NCBI GenBank assembly: GCA_025490895.1
Contig: JALPQI010003407.1
Span: 1-64,000, forward strand
Reading direction: 5' to 3'
From: Thaumatotibia leucotreta
Taxonomy: Eukaryota; Arthropoda; Insecta; Lepidoptera; Tortricidae
DNA length: 64,000 nucleotides
Part shown: positions 9,094-22,600 of the stretch, piece by piece
Layout of the letters: each line of letters starts with the position of its first letter
How positions within the stretch are numbered: position 1 is the first letter of the stretch
Translations under genes and position numbers: made by a program
The notes under the pieces: generated by a model
Told to the model about the DNA's origin: nothing
Databases searched by the model: none
What the model saw: the letters and a program-made list of their open reading frames with translations, nothing else

Positions 9094-11271
9094 ATGAGCG
9101 TATCTGTTGTAACATTCAGCACTGGGATCTCCGAGTCCCGCCATAGTGAAGACAGCGATGAAGCGTCCACCACAAAAGTTGTTAAAACCGCGTTCAATTT
9201 CATGGACAAGCGTCTCAGTTTCCGAGTCATGGTGGACGACATCGACGTCACTCCCGACGACGTGATTGACAGCAGTTATCCCACCATGATGGACACGTTT
9301 TCGCATGCGGCATTCGAAGTTCGCGCGCAGCCTACTGTCGCCGTTGCCAAGCCCGAGAAGACGAAGCCAGACAGCGCTGCCGACGGCGGCCCCAAAGTGT
9401 TCGCAACAACCATCTCCCTTGACGACATAAAAATCGATCACACGGTCAACACCGAGGAGGGGTACGCGCCCGACGACGTCGACCTCGACAAGGCTCCCTC
9501 CGCGTTCTATTTACCTAAAATTTACCCCGCCATGTCGTACCCGCCAAACGTTATGATAGTTTTCAAAGAAACCGAAACAGTATTCCTATTAGAGTTACCG
9601 TCTTTCTCGTTTGACAAGGGAACGCCGGAAGCGAATGCGGTTGAAGAAGCGAATGAATTCTACAATTTTATTACTGTCGGAAAAGGCAGGAATCGGAAGA
9701 TGGTCGTAGAGGAAACTCAGACAGAGCCAGTTGTGATCCAATCCCGACATACGCTGGCGGTCCGGCCGCAGAAGAAAAACGCTGCGTCTTTCGCGTCCTT
9801 GTGGGACATGCACGACACCTACGAAAAACTAAAACTAGCGCGCCCCAAATCCGAGCCCGACGAGATGGTGCTCTACCAGTCTGCGGACGCGAAGCTCCTC
9901 CGTAAGAAGAAGGTGGTCGATACTGGCAGTGAAAGGAGAGGCAAAACTTTTGATTTTATAGGACAAACGCATAATTTCTACGACGCGGTAATGTTAACGG
10001 AGCGTGTTCTAGCCGCTAAAGCTTACTCCGACGCTCAAAAGACGTTCAGAGGCCTATTTCCTATAGATCCGCTATCGCTCGACCTGGTTTACGTTTACAC
10101 GATCAAACAGCTGTGGACGTTGGAATCCGAGGAGACTGCCGGCCATCCCATCGTGATGATAGCTTTTAATCCTAGCAATAAAAACTTACTGGCAGTGGCT
10201 TATGGTGACATCAGTTGCGCGAAACAGTTTGACGGGGTTGTCGCTATTTGGTGCACGAAGAACCCTATCAAGCCGGAAAGGTTTTATAGATTCGAGGAAC
10301 CTCTAACGTCCATATCATTCTCAGCAAAAAATCCAAACTGGCTCGCGTGTGGGTTTGCAAACGGCGACGTCTTAATACTGGACGTCACTTCATACACCAA
10401 AAATATTATAGCCCAAAGCACACGCGACACGAATCCCTGCTTCGAGCCAATTTGGACGGTAACTTGGCGCACGGTGGACAAGGACAACGAATACGTTATG
10501 ACCACGTGTCAAGACGGGAGAGTTAATCGGTTTACAAGCACAAAAACCCATGATTTCATATGCACGCCTATGATGCGCCTGTCCACAGTTGAAGGGAGTT
10601 TGAAAGGGCTTCAAATTACGAAAGCTTGTTTGAAAGTGGACGTCCCTATCAACAGTCACCCGGCCGGGCACTGCATCATGTGGCACCCGACCATCAGCCA
10701 CGTTTACTACGTAGGAACAGACGAAGGCTGCATCCACCAATGCTCGAAGAACTATTTAAACCAGCACATGGACGTGTTCCGCGCCCACGCCGGTCCCGTC
10801 TACGCTTTACATTCTTCCCCTTTCATGGAGACCTTGATGATGACTTGTGGAGCTGACGGGGCGATACGGTTATGGGTAGAAGGTATAGACGACGTGATAA
10901 TGACGTTGACTTGCAAAGGGGCGGTGTATGACGCGGCGTTTTGTCCTATCAACTCTACTATAGTTCTAACGGTGAGTACGAATGTGTTGTCTATTTGGGA
11001 TTTGAGGAGGAAGACGCATATCCCTTGCGCGGAGTACACATTGACGGAGCAGGGTATATTGACGTGTATATTGTTTGGGGCGGGTGGGGATAGTGTGTTC
11101 GTGGCGGACAGCGTGGGGCGAATACACACGTTCCACCTGGAAGACACCCCGATCGCGCCGTACTACCAGCGGAAGATGCTTGACGATGCCATTAGGAAGG
11201 CGCTGTGCACGAGACCGCAGCTGCTGAAGCAGCTTGAGAAAATGGCGTCTTATAACAAGATACCGACGTAG
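9094..11271 (+). CDS. DNAI4: Dynein axonemal intermediate chain 4-like (WDR78), intronless
   Basis: One uninterrupted 725-codon frame starts at ATG in the context ATCATCAAAATG and stops TAG at 11269-11271. The N-terminal half is acidic and low in known domains. A WD-repeat propeller fills roughly residues 350-690, with blades such as SISFSAKNPNWLACGFANGD and MTCGADGAIRLW. The order of conserved blocks (IKQLWTLES, VGTDEGCIHQCS, FRAHAGPVYALHSSPF, VYDAAFCPINS, LSIWDLR) matches the family that includes human WDR78/DNAI4, a protein required to assemble the inner-arm f/I1 axonemal dynein. A role in sperm flagella or sensory cilia is therefore likely. Length is close to the family norm (human about 850). 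The complete lack of introns contrasts with the neighbouring genes and suggests a retrocopy or old intron loss. DNAI4 is preferred over other intermediate chains from remembered sequence only. Confidence 0.85.
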   Translation: MSVSVVTFSTGISESRHSEDSDEASTTKVVKTAFNFMDKRLSFRVMVDDIDVTPDDVIDSSYPTMMDTFSHAAFEVRAQPTVAVAKPEKTKPDSAADGGPKVFATTISLDDIKIDHTVNTEEGYAPDDVDLDKAPSAFYLPKIYPAMSYPPNVMIVFKETETVFLLELPSFSFDKGTPEANAVEEANEFYNFITVGKGRNRKMVVEETQTEPVVIQSRHTLAVRPQKKNAASFASLWDMHDTYEKLKLARPKSEPDEMVLYQSADAKLLRKKKVVDTGSERRGKTFDFIGQTHNFYDAVMLTERVLAAKAYSDAQKTFRGLFPIDPLSLDLVYVYTIKQLWTLESEETAGHPIVMIAFNPSNKNLLAVAYGDISCAKQFDGVVAIWCTKNPIKPERFYRFEEPLTSISFSAKNPNWLACGFANGDVLILDVTSYTKNIIAQSTRDTNPCFEPIWTVTWRTVDKDNEYVMTTCQDGRVNRFTSTKTHDFICTPMMRLSTVEGSLKGLQITKACLKVDVPINSHPAGHCIMWHPTISHVYYVGTDEGCIHQCSKNYLNQHMDVFRAHAGPVYALHSSPFMETLMMTCGADGAIRLWVEGIDDVIMTLTCKGAVYDAAFCPINSTIVLTVSTNVLSIWDLRRKTHIPCAEYTLTEQGILTCILFGAGGDSVFVADSVGRIHTFHLEDTPIAPYYQRKMLDDAIRKALCTRPQLLKQLEKMASYNKIPT

Positions 11272-11678
11272 TATGGCACGTCTCGTTCGAAATAACTAAA
11301 GTGGCCCTTAGAGACAAAACAAGTCTAAGGGCCTGTTTTATCATCCCCGAATATATCTGTCAGATAAATGATAGTTGCCATTTCATTTTACATGCCCGGG
11401 GAAAAGGATAGTGATCATTTTATCTGACGGATATAATATCGTCGTATTAGTGCAAATACCAGTTAAATGCACAAATTGTGATAATTCGATAATGAATAAA
11501 ATTATAATGATAATTAAATTGATTCTGCCTAAACCCGATTTGTGCAGATAATAAACTGATATTTGCAGTAATGGGACGATATTTGTGTGTGTAGGTGGAT
11601 TGATGACGTGGTGAAGGTCGCAGGAGCCCGCTGGATGCGGGTGGCGTAGGACCGGCCATTGTGACAAGCCGATAATTT
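11272..11678. other. 3' flank of the DNAI4-like gene
   Basis: AT-rich. A short hairpin CCCTTAGAGAC...GTCTAAGGGCC at about 11303-11332 lies shortly after the stop codon. No other gene was seen. Confidence 0.4.
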
Positions 11679-13173
11679 AGAGATGGGCGAAATGTGTCTT
11701 TTTAAAGAAAAGAGAGATACATATCTTTCGACGCGTGGGATATGAATCACTCTTTTATATCTTTATATCCTTATATCGTCGATTGTAATATGAATTAATG
11801 TAACCACCAAAATGACGAAATTGAGTTAAGTATACCGTTCGACTGCAAATTTTCTGCTCTATCGAACGGTGTATATAAAATTTTGATATCCAGAAAAAAA
11901 TGTCGAATACGTTAACAAAAATTTTGCCATTTTATTAGGTTTCTTCGTTTTTTAATAACGTATGTAACGGTTTCAAAGAATGATACACAATATTTTAACG
12001 TAAGTACGAATTTATAAGTACAAAACATGTCCTTCCTAATGTAATCACCATATTTTTATAAATGTCAATGCTGTAAGCGCCATTTGTATTGTGTGGCTCA
12101 TAAGCAATTCGGTTTCAATTTGTGAGTTACACTAAATTACAAAATCCACTTTTGATGATTTTCATTAAATTATTAACGTAACTCCAATTTTTTTGTAAAA
12201 TATTTAACGTAAGCACCAGCCATTTCCTGAACTACAACTGTGGTCGCAGTTAGTATCTGTGCGTCAAATAGACCTCTCAAAAATAGAACAAACAAGATAA
12301 ACATCATTTCAATCGGATAATTAACTAAAAAGATACAACATACTTTATAAATGTCAAATTCGTTTTTGGGCCCTCCTGAAAAATCGTCATTTGGTGGTTA
12401 CATTAATTCATATTACAACTGACGATATATCCGTGATTTAGTTTCGTTAGTTTGGCTCCCGTCAGTCCTTTCACTCCCGTATATCGGCAGAGTCCTCTCG
12501 CTCAATTCGCTCAGATATGAAATATTTAGATTTGCTCGGGATCCGAGCGCACCAAGGTCAAGGTTTAACTGGCACAAAAAAGGAATTATTTCGTAATTTT
12601 CGTAAATAAGTCATATTTGAAATTGCATAGGTACAAGTTGTTAAAAATATCATAAACTTTAAAATCATAGCAATATGACCGCAAATAGCTTGAAAAGTTA
12701 CTTCAACTTTTTAAAAGACGAAACATAACCAGTTTATTAATAAAGTTGCAAGTATGAGGCTATGCTATTTTGAGCTTAACGCCCTTGCAATTGAGTATTC
12801 AATTACTCATTGAGAGTAAACGCGTGTTTACTTAAAATTGTCATTTCATTTTGGCGCGGGAGCTAATCTAGGAGATATGGAGAGAGCCGATTGAGCCGAG
12901 AGCGAAAAAGAACATACGGTGCCACCCTAGCGCGAGCGAGATAAATATGGCCGCGCGGATTTGACCGAAAGGTGTCGATCGCGCGAGCCGTTTGTATCGC
13001 GACTCGCGCGATTCGCTTGACGCTTCACAGGTTGGCGAGTGAGACTCTGTGTGCGTGTAATGATATACGACGGATAAAGATATGGTTCGATTTGTAAAGA
13101 TATGAAGAGTGAGTCGATAACACGGAGAGATATATATCTTTTGAATGACTCGCTCCTGAGTTACCCATCTCTA
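11679..13173. mobile_element. 1.5-kb inverted-repeat DNA element
   Basis: The ends TAGAGATGGG (11679) and CCCATCTCTA (13173) are inverted. Subterminal arms share GAGAGATA...ATATCTTT-type sequence. No intact transposase frame is present, so it is non-autonomous. A second inverted-repeat element is inserted at 11783-12418. A GC-rich segment with CTCGCGC motifs lies at about 12850-13040. Confidence 0.6.
11783..12418. mobile_element. Nested 636-bp MITE
   Basis: Terminal inverted repeats of about 36 bp begin TTGTAATATGAATTAATGTA and continue through CCACCAAAATGACGA. The interior is AT-rich and non-coding. It sits inside the 11679-13173 element. Confidence 0.75.
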
Positions 13174-13198
13174 CGATAATTATTGTTTATCATTTTAG

Positions 13199-13275
13199 AT
13201 ACGTCTATAAGACCGAAAGGGACAATCGATACTTAACGGCTTGTTAAGTTATGAGACGTTTATGAATAAGGGGGT
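13199..13275. repeat. MITE family C, half copy
   Basis: Only the right arm (CTTGTTAAGTT...GAATAAGGGGGTT) of the family seen complete at 8610-8754. Confidence 0.6.
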
Positions 13276-13648
13276 TAGTTTACATTTTATTATTTACTTT
13301 ATTTAGGTGTAATCATGTTATCTATTTTTAAATATATTTATTAACTTTAAATTGTTATACCATAAACATTACATAATAAAAGTTATCAAACTTTCATAAT
13401 ATCAGATTTATTATTCTTAAGCTTACATAATAAATAAGAATTAGGTATAAATATTAACACAGTATAAAGTTTATGACAACATAAATAATTTCATTAACAT
13501 GGGGGCTAGCATATCTGACAACGACTCATGTGTCTCTTTTTAATAAATATAATCGAAAAGAGACGTGTAGCTGTGAGTTGCTGTCAAACACAAAGCCGCA
13601 GATCAGGCATTAGTACGTAATAGTATATAATGAAGCTAAGAGCAGTGA

Positions 13649-16600
13649 CTAGGATCTGTTAGAGAGCATTTGCAGTTGGTATTCCTTCTTCAGTTCTTTT
13701 AGGTTCGCTTCTAGCATCGCCACCTGTGGAACAAAAACTTATCATAATACAAAATCCTGGTTTTAGTGGCTATGCTTACAGGTAAATTCACTAAGGCTGC
13801 GTCATTAATAGGTCGCTCCAGTCATTAATAGGTGTCATTTGTATGGAAACACATCCTCGCACATCTCTGGTGGAAACGCAGCCTAAAGCTGGCACGAATG
13901 GACTGAATTAAATGAATGACATCTATCATTGTCTGTATGCGGTCGTCCTATACCAACCTGTATCTATTGTCATTTTGACATACACACATATAACTTTCTG
14001 TCAATCCATTCATGCCAGGTTTCGTGAATCAAAGTCAAAGTCAAATAATTCTTTATTCAAATTGGAATAGCAACAAACTCTTTTGAATCGTCTAGGTATT
14101 GAAACTACTTCCGGTTCGAACCCTACACCGCTGACCCAAGAAGAACCGGTAAGAAACTTGGCGGGAATTATTTTTTCAATCAATCATGGTACATCTTACA
14201 ACTAACATGCATTAAAAAAAAACATAAAATTGATTTTAAATAAATTGAAATAGAATAATAATAACAAGAGATGTAAAGTCTCTAAAAAGTCAGAACATTT
14301 ATAAGTAATAATTTATAGAGAAGTAAAGGTTTCTCTCCGAATAGGTATATAATAATAACATTATATAATGCACGTTTGGAGATGTATAAGGTCTCCAAGC
14401 GTAAATTATCGTAATTGAATGTCATGACTAGCGTTGAAAATTTCCGGATTAAATCCCGTTTCTTTCCAAACAGCTCGTTTTTTTCCTGAATTTTTCGAAA
14501 AAAACAATGAAATTTTCCACTCTAAACCAATGAAAATTAGGTCTGATTTTCACTTATACCAGCCCGGTAAGCACATCATTGAGCGCGAGATAGCTCGCGC
14601 TGCGACAAACCCATGTCGCGGCTGTCTAATTTATATTTCTAGCCGTCATTTTCTCGATTTTGGTAGCACAAGTTAACAGCTCGAGAAATTAGTTTCATGC
14701 GAAAGAGTCATCCCGCGGGCGACATAACAAGTATTGCCATTTATGTGTGGGACTAACTTTTCTTTCCTAGCAACACTGAATCGGTATAAATAATGTTGAA
14801 TGATGAGTGAACAGCAAGCTTTAAAAATGAAACATCTCTAAGATCTGAAATCGAATTGGAGATCAAAAATGTAAACAAATGGGATACCACCACAAAAAAC
14901 TGATCGCGAGTGGTGGGTAATCTAAAATCATTGAAACAATTAAAAACAATGCGTATTTACAGTCACTGACGGTACGTATAGTTTTTAAATATTTTGCTAA
15001 TTTTTAATATCATACATTATTTTTTTAATGATATATTTATATAGTTTTAATAAAATGTAGGGTGTTTAATTTATACTACTGGCAATGATAAGAAGTTTTA
15101 AACATTTGGTTCGCAGCTATAACAATGTACCTACTGAAAAAAATCAAAACAAGATGGTACTCCAAATGACTCTTTTATGAATTCATAAAAACTCCTAAAA
15201 TTTAGCATTACGTAACTAAGTACATGACTACAGATTTTAGTATTTTTACCTACAAATCAATCATTTAATTTTTTTAATAGAAATGGATTCGATTGTAACT
15301 CTAGATGAAGACTGTAATTTGTTCCCCGACTATCCTGAAGATTCAAGTAACACGATATTGGTTTTCAAACATTGATTATGTTGATTATTTACATCATTCT
15401 AGCAAATTATCTAGGTATTATTTTTGTAATCAGGAATCGTTGACATTCAGCCGTATGTTTTTTATAGTCATGTCCAAAAATATGTTCATGATTGTGATAC
15501 TTGTGTATCGAACATACTTTGACATTCGCGTGTCTACACCTAAACATTAAGCATTGTCTTAGGTTTAGCACCTGTAAGGATAGTTCGTAAGTGTGCGAAT
15601 AAATAAAATAAAATAAATAACCCTTCTCAAAATACGACGTTAATTTATAAAGGTGTTAACAGATAAAAAGTTTTATACCCCTGGAATGTCACTTTAACAT
15701 TGACTTGATAATGTCATGTCATTGTCATAGATTGTTTACATTTTTGATCTCGAATTCCATTTCAGAGCTTAGTCACGATAACTTTGTCTCGTTCACGTAG
15801 TATAAAGATTAAAGAGATAGGACATTTTAATATGAAAATGTCAAAGTGTCATAATAATAATCTGTCACATCACATGACATTTGTAGATTGTGTTTGGTGG
15901 CGATATTTTAAATGGCTCATGAACGTAAAATTTAAGTTAATTATAGCCTTTTATACTCTTTATACGTTACTTAGGTACTGTGGATGTTAGTTACGATTAT
16001 TTACATTTAAACCGTATATTTTTTGAAATTCATGTTCATAGTTCTTTAATAAAAAATTATGTTATGAATTATATTTCAGTCATCGGAGCCCAATAATAAT
16101 ACAAAGCAAGATGTCGTTGAACTAAACCCATAGTTTCCAGAGGGAGAATGTGGATCCGGAAAAGATGAAGTACCTATCAATCCTGTCAAACTCCAAAAAA
16201 TTAATATATCGGGTCTTCGAATTACCAGCAGGTATTTCGATGAAAGCTTGTACAAATCATTTAAATGTATGTATGATGTATGATGGAAATATGAGGGTTT
16301 CGTTTTCGTACCCGATACCCGCCTCCTTAATCCATCCTCCTTAATCCATCCTAAATTCCGACGTCAGTGTGCCATAATTTAGCTTTATTACATTAAATTT
16401 AAAAAACCGGTAAATATCGACTTTCTGCGTGCAACGTGTCGCAAAGATATCGATAATCAATCTTTAGCTTTTCCAGTGTGACTTTCAAAAATAGGGTATA
16501 TTGGCTTCATTCGAAAATAGTCGTGAAAAATTTTGTCATTCGAATTTGAATTCGAACGGGAATTTGAATTCGTGCGATAGAAATTCAAAAACAATATACC

Positions 16601-19600
16601 TATGACCTAAAAGTAGTTGATATATCCGATATCCTGCATATACCAACTTAATTATTAAGGTCAAATATGTTCAAGAAAAGTAACACCTTAAGTTACATAC
16701 ATCGCGTCTGATAGTATTATGTAGGTATAGTAAAAATCATACTACGATTAATTATTTGATCTACAGGTTATTTTTGCGGAGCTGTCAATAAAGCATGGTA
16801 TTTATCAATTATTCATACTGTTTAAAGATATGGCGCAAACTGAAGAAAAAGGTTCGCAATCAGCAAATCGGATTCCACAACAGCTATGAAGGCGGCTGCT
16901 GGGTCGCGCTCTGCAGCTCGTCGTGAACAACAAGAGTACGCTTGGCGCCCGAGCTCGTGGCGCAGCCTGCGTTTCGTTGGGTGGTTTTAAAGCGTATCGT
17001 TGAAGTTAGAGCCCACGGGTGTATGATATTTTTTCACTATATTTATGAGGTTTCATGTTGTTACAATTTATGTTAGTAAATCTCATTTCACATAGTGGAA
17101 GAAATAAAACGCCGTGGACGCGAACTTCCGCGGCAAAGTATAAAAGTGCCCATTCAATTCAGACGATCGTCTACAATGGAGCAGAAATTACAGGCATTTA
17201 TTACCTAATTAAATTATTAATATATTTGTGATTGTAAACTTGTTTGGCTCAACTGTTCTTTACGATACAAATATTTGTTACATTGAGTATTTAATACATG
17301 TTATTATAATAAATATTTTTTTTGTAATAAATACATACTGGATTATTTATTATATATATTTTAATTTGTTTAAAATACTAGTTATTAGCCGTGTGGAGAC
17401 GGTAGTAAGATTACATTTATCACCACCCCAACTCTTCCCGTTGGTGTCGTAAGAGTTGGTTAATTAAAGGATTGAAGTGTCATTGACTATTTATTTATGA
17501 ATGGGTAGTAGTGTGAGTAGTGTGTCCACTATGATGGGCAGCAGCATCATCATAATGGACACACTACTCCCGATCATGGGTATATCATCATCATCATATC
17601 AGCCGAAAGACGTCCCCTGCTGAACATAGGCCTCCCCCAAAGATGTATGAAAGAGGCCTATGGGTATATATTAACCTCCTAATGCGTCCATGCGCATAGG
17701 CTAAGGAAAGGACATTGCCCATGCAGCCGTGAACTAATAGAGGCTGATCTACCTTTTCCTATGTAGATTATGTGTACAAATGCCGCTTTTCTTAATTATT
17801 TTGTACTTGTAAAATGTAGCTGCGTAATTGTACGGTATACTACACAGAACATCGCAACCACAATTAATACTATTATGCATCTTGCCCTTAGATACTTCTA
17901 TTCAATAGCTATTAGCATTGGTGGTACGTTAATACTTCTTCTTTACAACCGCTACTTTTGAAAATATTACTAGCATATGATTCTCTATAGAACCTCCATG
18001 GGTCTTCAGGCCTTTCGGTATCGACTGTAGGGTCGGTAATGAAACGAAGTTTGTTAATATTAAAACATTAAATAATGCCTTAGAATTAACGCATGTACTA
18101 AAACAAATTATTCATAACTACCAATACACAGCTCATAGCTACAATAATAATTCGACTGAAAGCCTAAATTTGCAATCCGTAACGAACGTAACGAACGCGG
18201 TCGACTGGAAATGTAATTCCTGCGCGCCGATTAAGAAGAAACGCTTATCAGTCATCCTACCAAACCTACCAAACCCTGAAGACGACGAATCTGAGCCCGA
18301 AGAGACATCCCAAAATGTTGCAGACAAAGCGTTGCTAGAAATGCGACATGAAATCAGACAGTTACGCCAAACCGTTAAAGAAATAATACAAGAAGAACTC
18401 AAATCTACCCTCACTTTTTATTCTGCAAAAATCGACGGATACGAAACCAAATTTAAATTACTGGAAAATCAGTACAAAGACATTTCTAATATGTGTAAAA
18501 GCATCTCCCTCAAAAACGATGTTTTAGAACAGAAGATAAATACGTATGAACAGGCCCAGGCAAGTAACAACGTAGAAATATGTGGGGTCAGCGAAAAAGC
18601 AAACGAGGACGTGAAAGAAGTTGCAAAAACTCTATGCCAGATCCTACAACAAGACCCTGGCGACATCATCAGAGTTTGGAGAAGAAAGAAGCCAGCGCGC
18701 GCCAGCAGCAGCAGTTCTGCGCAAGCCGAGAGGGCAAAAACGGACTCGCCAATAACGGTTACCCTCCGCGAGGGCAAGCGCGACCAGTGGTGCCAGGCAG
18801 CCAGGACAGCAGAGATCACCGCCCAGGAACTCGGCGGCGAAGGGAAGAAGAAGGTATACCTACGTGAGTCACTTACGCCGGCAACATCATATTTGCTATG
18901 GAAGGCAAAAACGGATCTCAGGGAGAAGTCGCTGTGTAAATATGTATGGTGCAAAAACGGGCTGATAATGGTGCGAAAAAAAGACGGAGACAAGATGATC
19001 TACTACGTCAGGACCGAAAAAGACATAGTAAGAATTGCCAAAGAACTTGAAAAATGAGGTATGTACATAAACATATTTTTTATGAGGCACACTTTATTGT
19101 AAAAAAAATATATATAGATACAAAAAGTTACCTATTATAGCGGTAGTCGACGTGTTAACATAACAGTATAACTATGAACCCCCAAGATCCCACTACAAAG
19201 GAAACTACTCACGACGCCTGGAACGATTTTATGTACTATATACCATACACAACAAATAAAATTTTGTTATTACATGTTAACATCCGATCCTTAATAAAAA
19301 ACCATACACAACTAGAATACATAGTCGAAAATAGCCCGCAAATTATCCATCTAATAATAATAACGGAAGCGAACATACCAGATGCCCTATCAAGATTATT
19401 TAATATAAAAGATTACACCATGTACACAGAACTAAGAAGTCAACGGAAAGGAGGTGGCATTGTCGTCTACGCTCACAAGAGTATTGCATTCATCAATAAG
19501 TGTGTGAAAACGTCTTCTTTTGAGTGCGTGTTCGGTGAAATTGAAACATTAGACAATAGTAAAATTAGCTTATGTGCAATTTATAGACCGCCTAATCTAA

Positions 19601-22600
19601 ATAAATCGTACTTTATCACTGAACTTTCGCAATTATTATCAAAATGTAACACAAACAACACATGTATATTAATAGGTGATTGTAACATAAACATTGCATG
19701 CGTCAACAACAATGTAAGATCGTATCTGAACAGTCTGAACGAATTGGGATTTGAGTGTTGCATTTCGCAGTATACAAGAGTCGAGGCGCACACAAATGGT
19801 GTATCCAAATCGTGCATTGATCACATATTCATCCGTGACATTTGTAAACGAGACGCCCCCCGGCACATAATACACTCTGCAGTTGTACGCGACGCGCCGG
19901 CCGACCATTACATAACCGGGCTCGCTCTTATCAGCGCGAGCTACGCACCTACCTATAAACTAGTAAACAAACTAGACAATGATAAACTAAAAACAGAATT
20001 AAGTCAAACCGATTGGAGCCCGGCGCTTCGTTGCTTCGTTGACTTTATTATAAATAAATATCAATCAATCTATAAAAAATGTACGTATAACGCAAAAATA
20101 TTATTAAACAACAAATCGGAAAACCGTTGGATTAACGAGAAATTAATAAACATGTGTGACAAAAGGAAACACCTATTAAAAATATTTTTAAAAGACACAA
20201 ACAACAAACAAAACGAATTAATATATAAAAAATATAGGAATAGAACAAATAGAATGATATGCACCGCTAGAAATAATTTTACGAAAAAAGAGATATGCAA
20301 CAATTTTAAAAGTTCAAAAAAAATGTGGGAGATTATAAACAGATTAACCGGTAGAATTGTGAAAGCGGTGGATGATATTCTATTAAAGGCATTTAAATTA
20401 AAGGCAAATAAATTATGTAATAAGTTTGCTACTGATTTCGACCGTAACGTGAAGAAAATAGGGAACAACTGTGATCAGCCTTTACTTGATAGGGAAAAAT
20501 ACATAAATACGCCTCAGTTATCATTGCGCTTAAAAAAAATCAACGAACGTACGTTGCACAAAATTATATCACAATTAAACGACAAAAAAAGCCCAGGCAA
20601 TGATAGGATAAGATCACAAGATATAAAATATATAAGTGACCATATGACCCCCGTATTAACGCACCTTATTAATCTCTGTATCTCAACAAGAACTTACCCG
20701 GATAAACTTAAAATAGGACTTATACGACCCATACATAAAAAAGGCAGCTACACAGACACTGACAACTATAGACCGATAACCATACTTTCATGCATAGATA
20801 AGATTATTGAAAAATATATTGGCAATTTATTAAATACATTCCTATCAAGTAACGGCATCATAAATAACAAACAGTTTGGATTTCAAAAAAATAAAAGTAC
20901 ATCACAACTTTTATCTTTGTTTACGGACGAAATAAATAGCCACCTAGACAAAAAATATCATGTAATTTCAGTAATGATAGACTTTAGTAAAGCTTTTGAT
21001 ACATTAAATCATAATACATTATATGAAAAACTAGAACAAAATGGTATACAGGGGCCCATGCTGGAACTTATAAAAAATTATCACATGAATAGGTACAACG
21101 CGGTAAGCATAGCGGGCGAACAGAGCGACCTAATTCCAACCTTATGCGGCACGGCTCAAGGTTCGATCTTATCACCGACCGAATACTTACTGTACGTGAA
21201 TGATATGTGCAATATATTTCGGCATGGCTCTGTATACCAATTTGCAGATGACACCTGTATAATTATTGCCAATAAGGACCTACAGACCGCGCAAGATATG
21301 ATGCAAAATGAATTCAACCTGTTGTGTAAATGGGCCCACGATCAAGGCTTGTCACTTAACTACTCTAAAACAAAGGTACTGCATATTCACTCACCCTATA
21401 AAAAAATAACCTTTACACCAAAAATCGTGGCCCACGACCACAATTGTTTGCACAATCTGCACATGTCGAGCGCACCATGTGATTGTAAACACCTTGAAAC
21501 GGTCTTAGAACATACTTACCTAGGATTAAAAATAGATCACAAGTTTGGCTGGGGTCCACAGATTGACCATGTATGCAATAAACTCAGATCCGTATTGTCA
21601 AAATTATGTGTACTTAAAAATAAATTCCCTTACACTACGTTAAGACTTCTGTACATGTCATTAGCTGATTCCGTTATCAATTATGGTCTAGAAAGCTATG
21701 GTAGATCATATAAAACATATCTGAAGAATATATATAATCTGCAAATAAGGTTATTAAAGACAATTGTACCGTTAAAAATTAAATACCTTTACAGGAACAA
21801 TTATGGAAATTTATTTAAATACTGCAGGGTGTTATCGGTGTATGACAAAATAGATCTTGCTATAATCACTCAGTATAGCGATAACATTAAAGATTTAAAG
21901 AAAAAAACAAGACCCAAACAATTACGTAATTTGTCTAATACCCCGACATTCGACGTTGCGAGAAGTAACAACGAATACGGGAAAAGAATCTCAACACGTT
22001 TGCTCCCTTTCATCTTAAATAAATTTCCACCTGATTTAATACTATCAATAGAGGCTCGTCCGACGGGCCCAGTTAGAAATATTATTAAAAAGTACCTGCT
22101 GCATGTAAGAGAAAATGAATTGTCTAACTAGTATCATAGTACCTATATTGTATAACGCAATGTGCATGTCGAATTCAAATCCGTATCTTTGTAAAATTTA
22201 ATTAAGACTCCTTAACTTTAAAAATCTTTAAATAATTAAGATTATAGGTTAAGACTATGTAATATTATGTAAATTACCTTGAAATAAACAGTTTAAATTT
22301 TAAATTTTTTTTTTTTTTTAACTTTATGTGTTTCTCGACTTTCTCGCCACCTTTACACCTCGAAGACAATTTGTCGCATTTTGACATTAAAACGCAATGT
22401 ATTTTATCGCTCAAGGTACACTTGTGCTACGAATTTTGAGGATATCTCGCGTGGGACTTTCAAGCGAAATAATTATGTCGCTTTGATAGATCATCGCGAG
22501 TCAGCGTTATCTCGCGCGCATGTTGTGCTACCAATTCGTGACATAGCTCGAGAAAACTCTATGTCGCAGTTTTTGTCGTCCCGCGCCCATGATGTGCTTG

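Larger units (their letters stand above)
17981..22318 (+). mobile_element. CR1-type non-LTR retrotransposon, 5' truncated
   Basis: A two-ORF element: ORF1 (17981-19057), a 116-bp spacer, ORF2 (19174-22131), then about 190 bp of 3' UTR ending in an AATAAA-like box and a T-rich run at about 22303-22319. ORF1 has no ATG before codon 121 of the open frame, so the 5' end is missing. ORF2 has no stop or frameshift, so the copy is young or recently active. Confidence 0.85.

Noticed and set aside
18469..18993. 174-codon minus-strand ORF
   Set aside because: Shadow of the retrotransposon ORF1 on the other strand.
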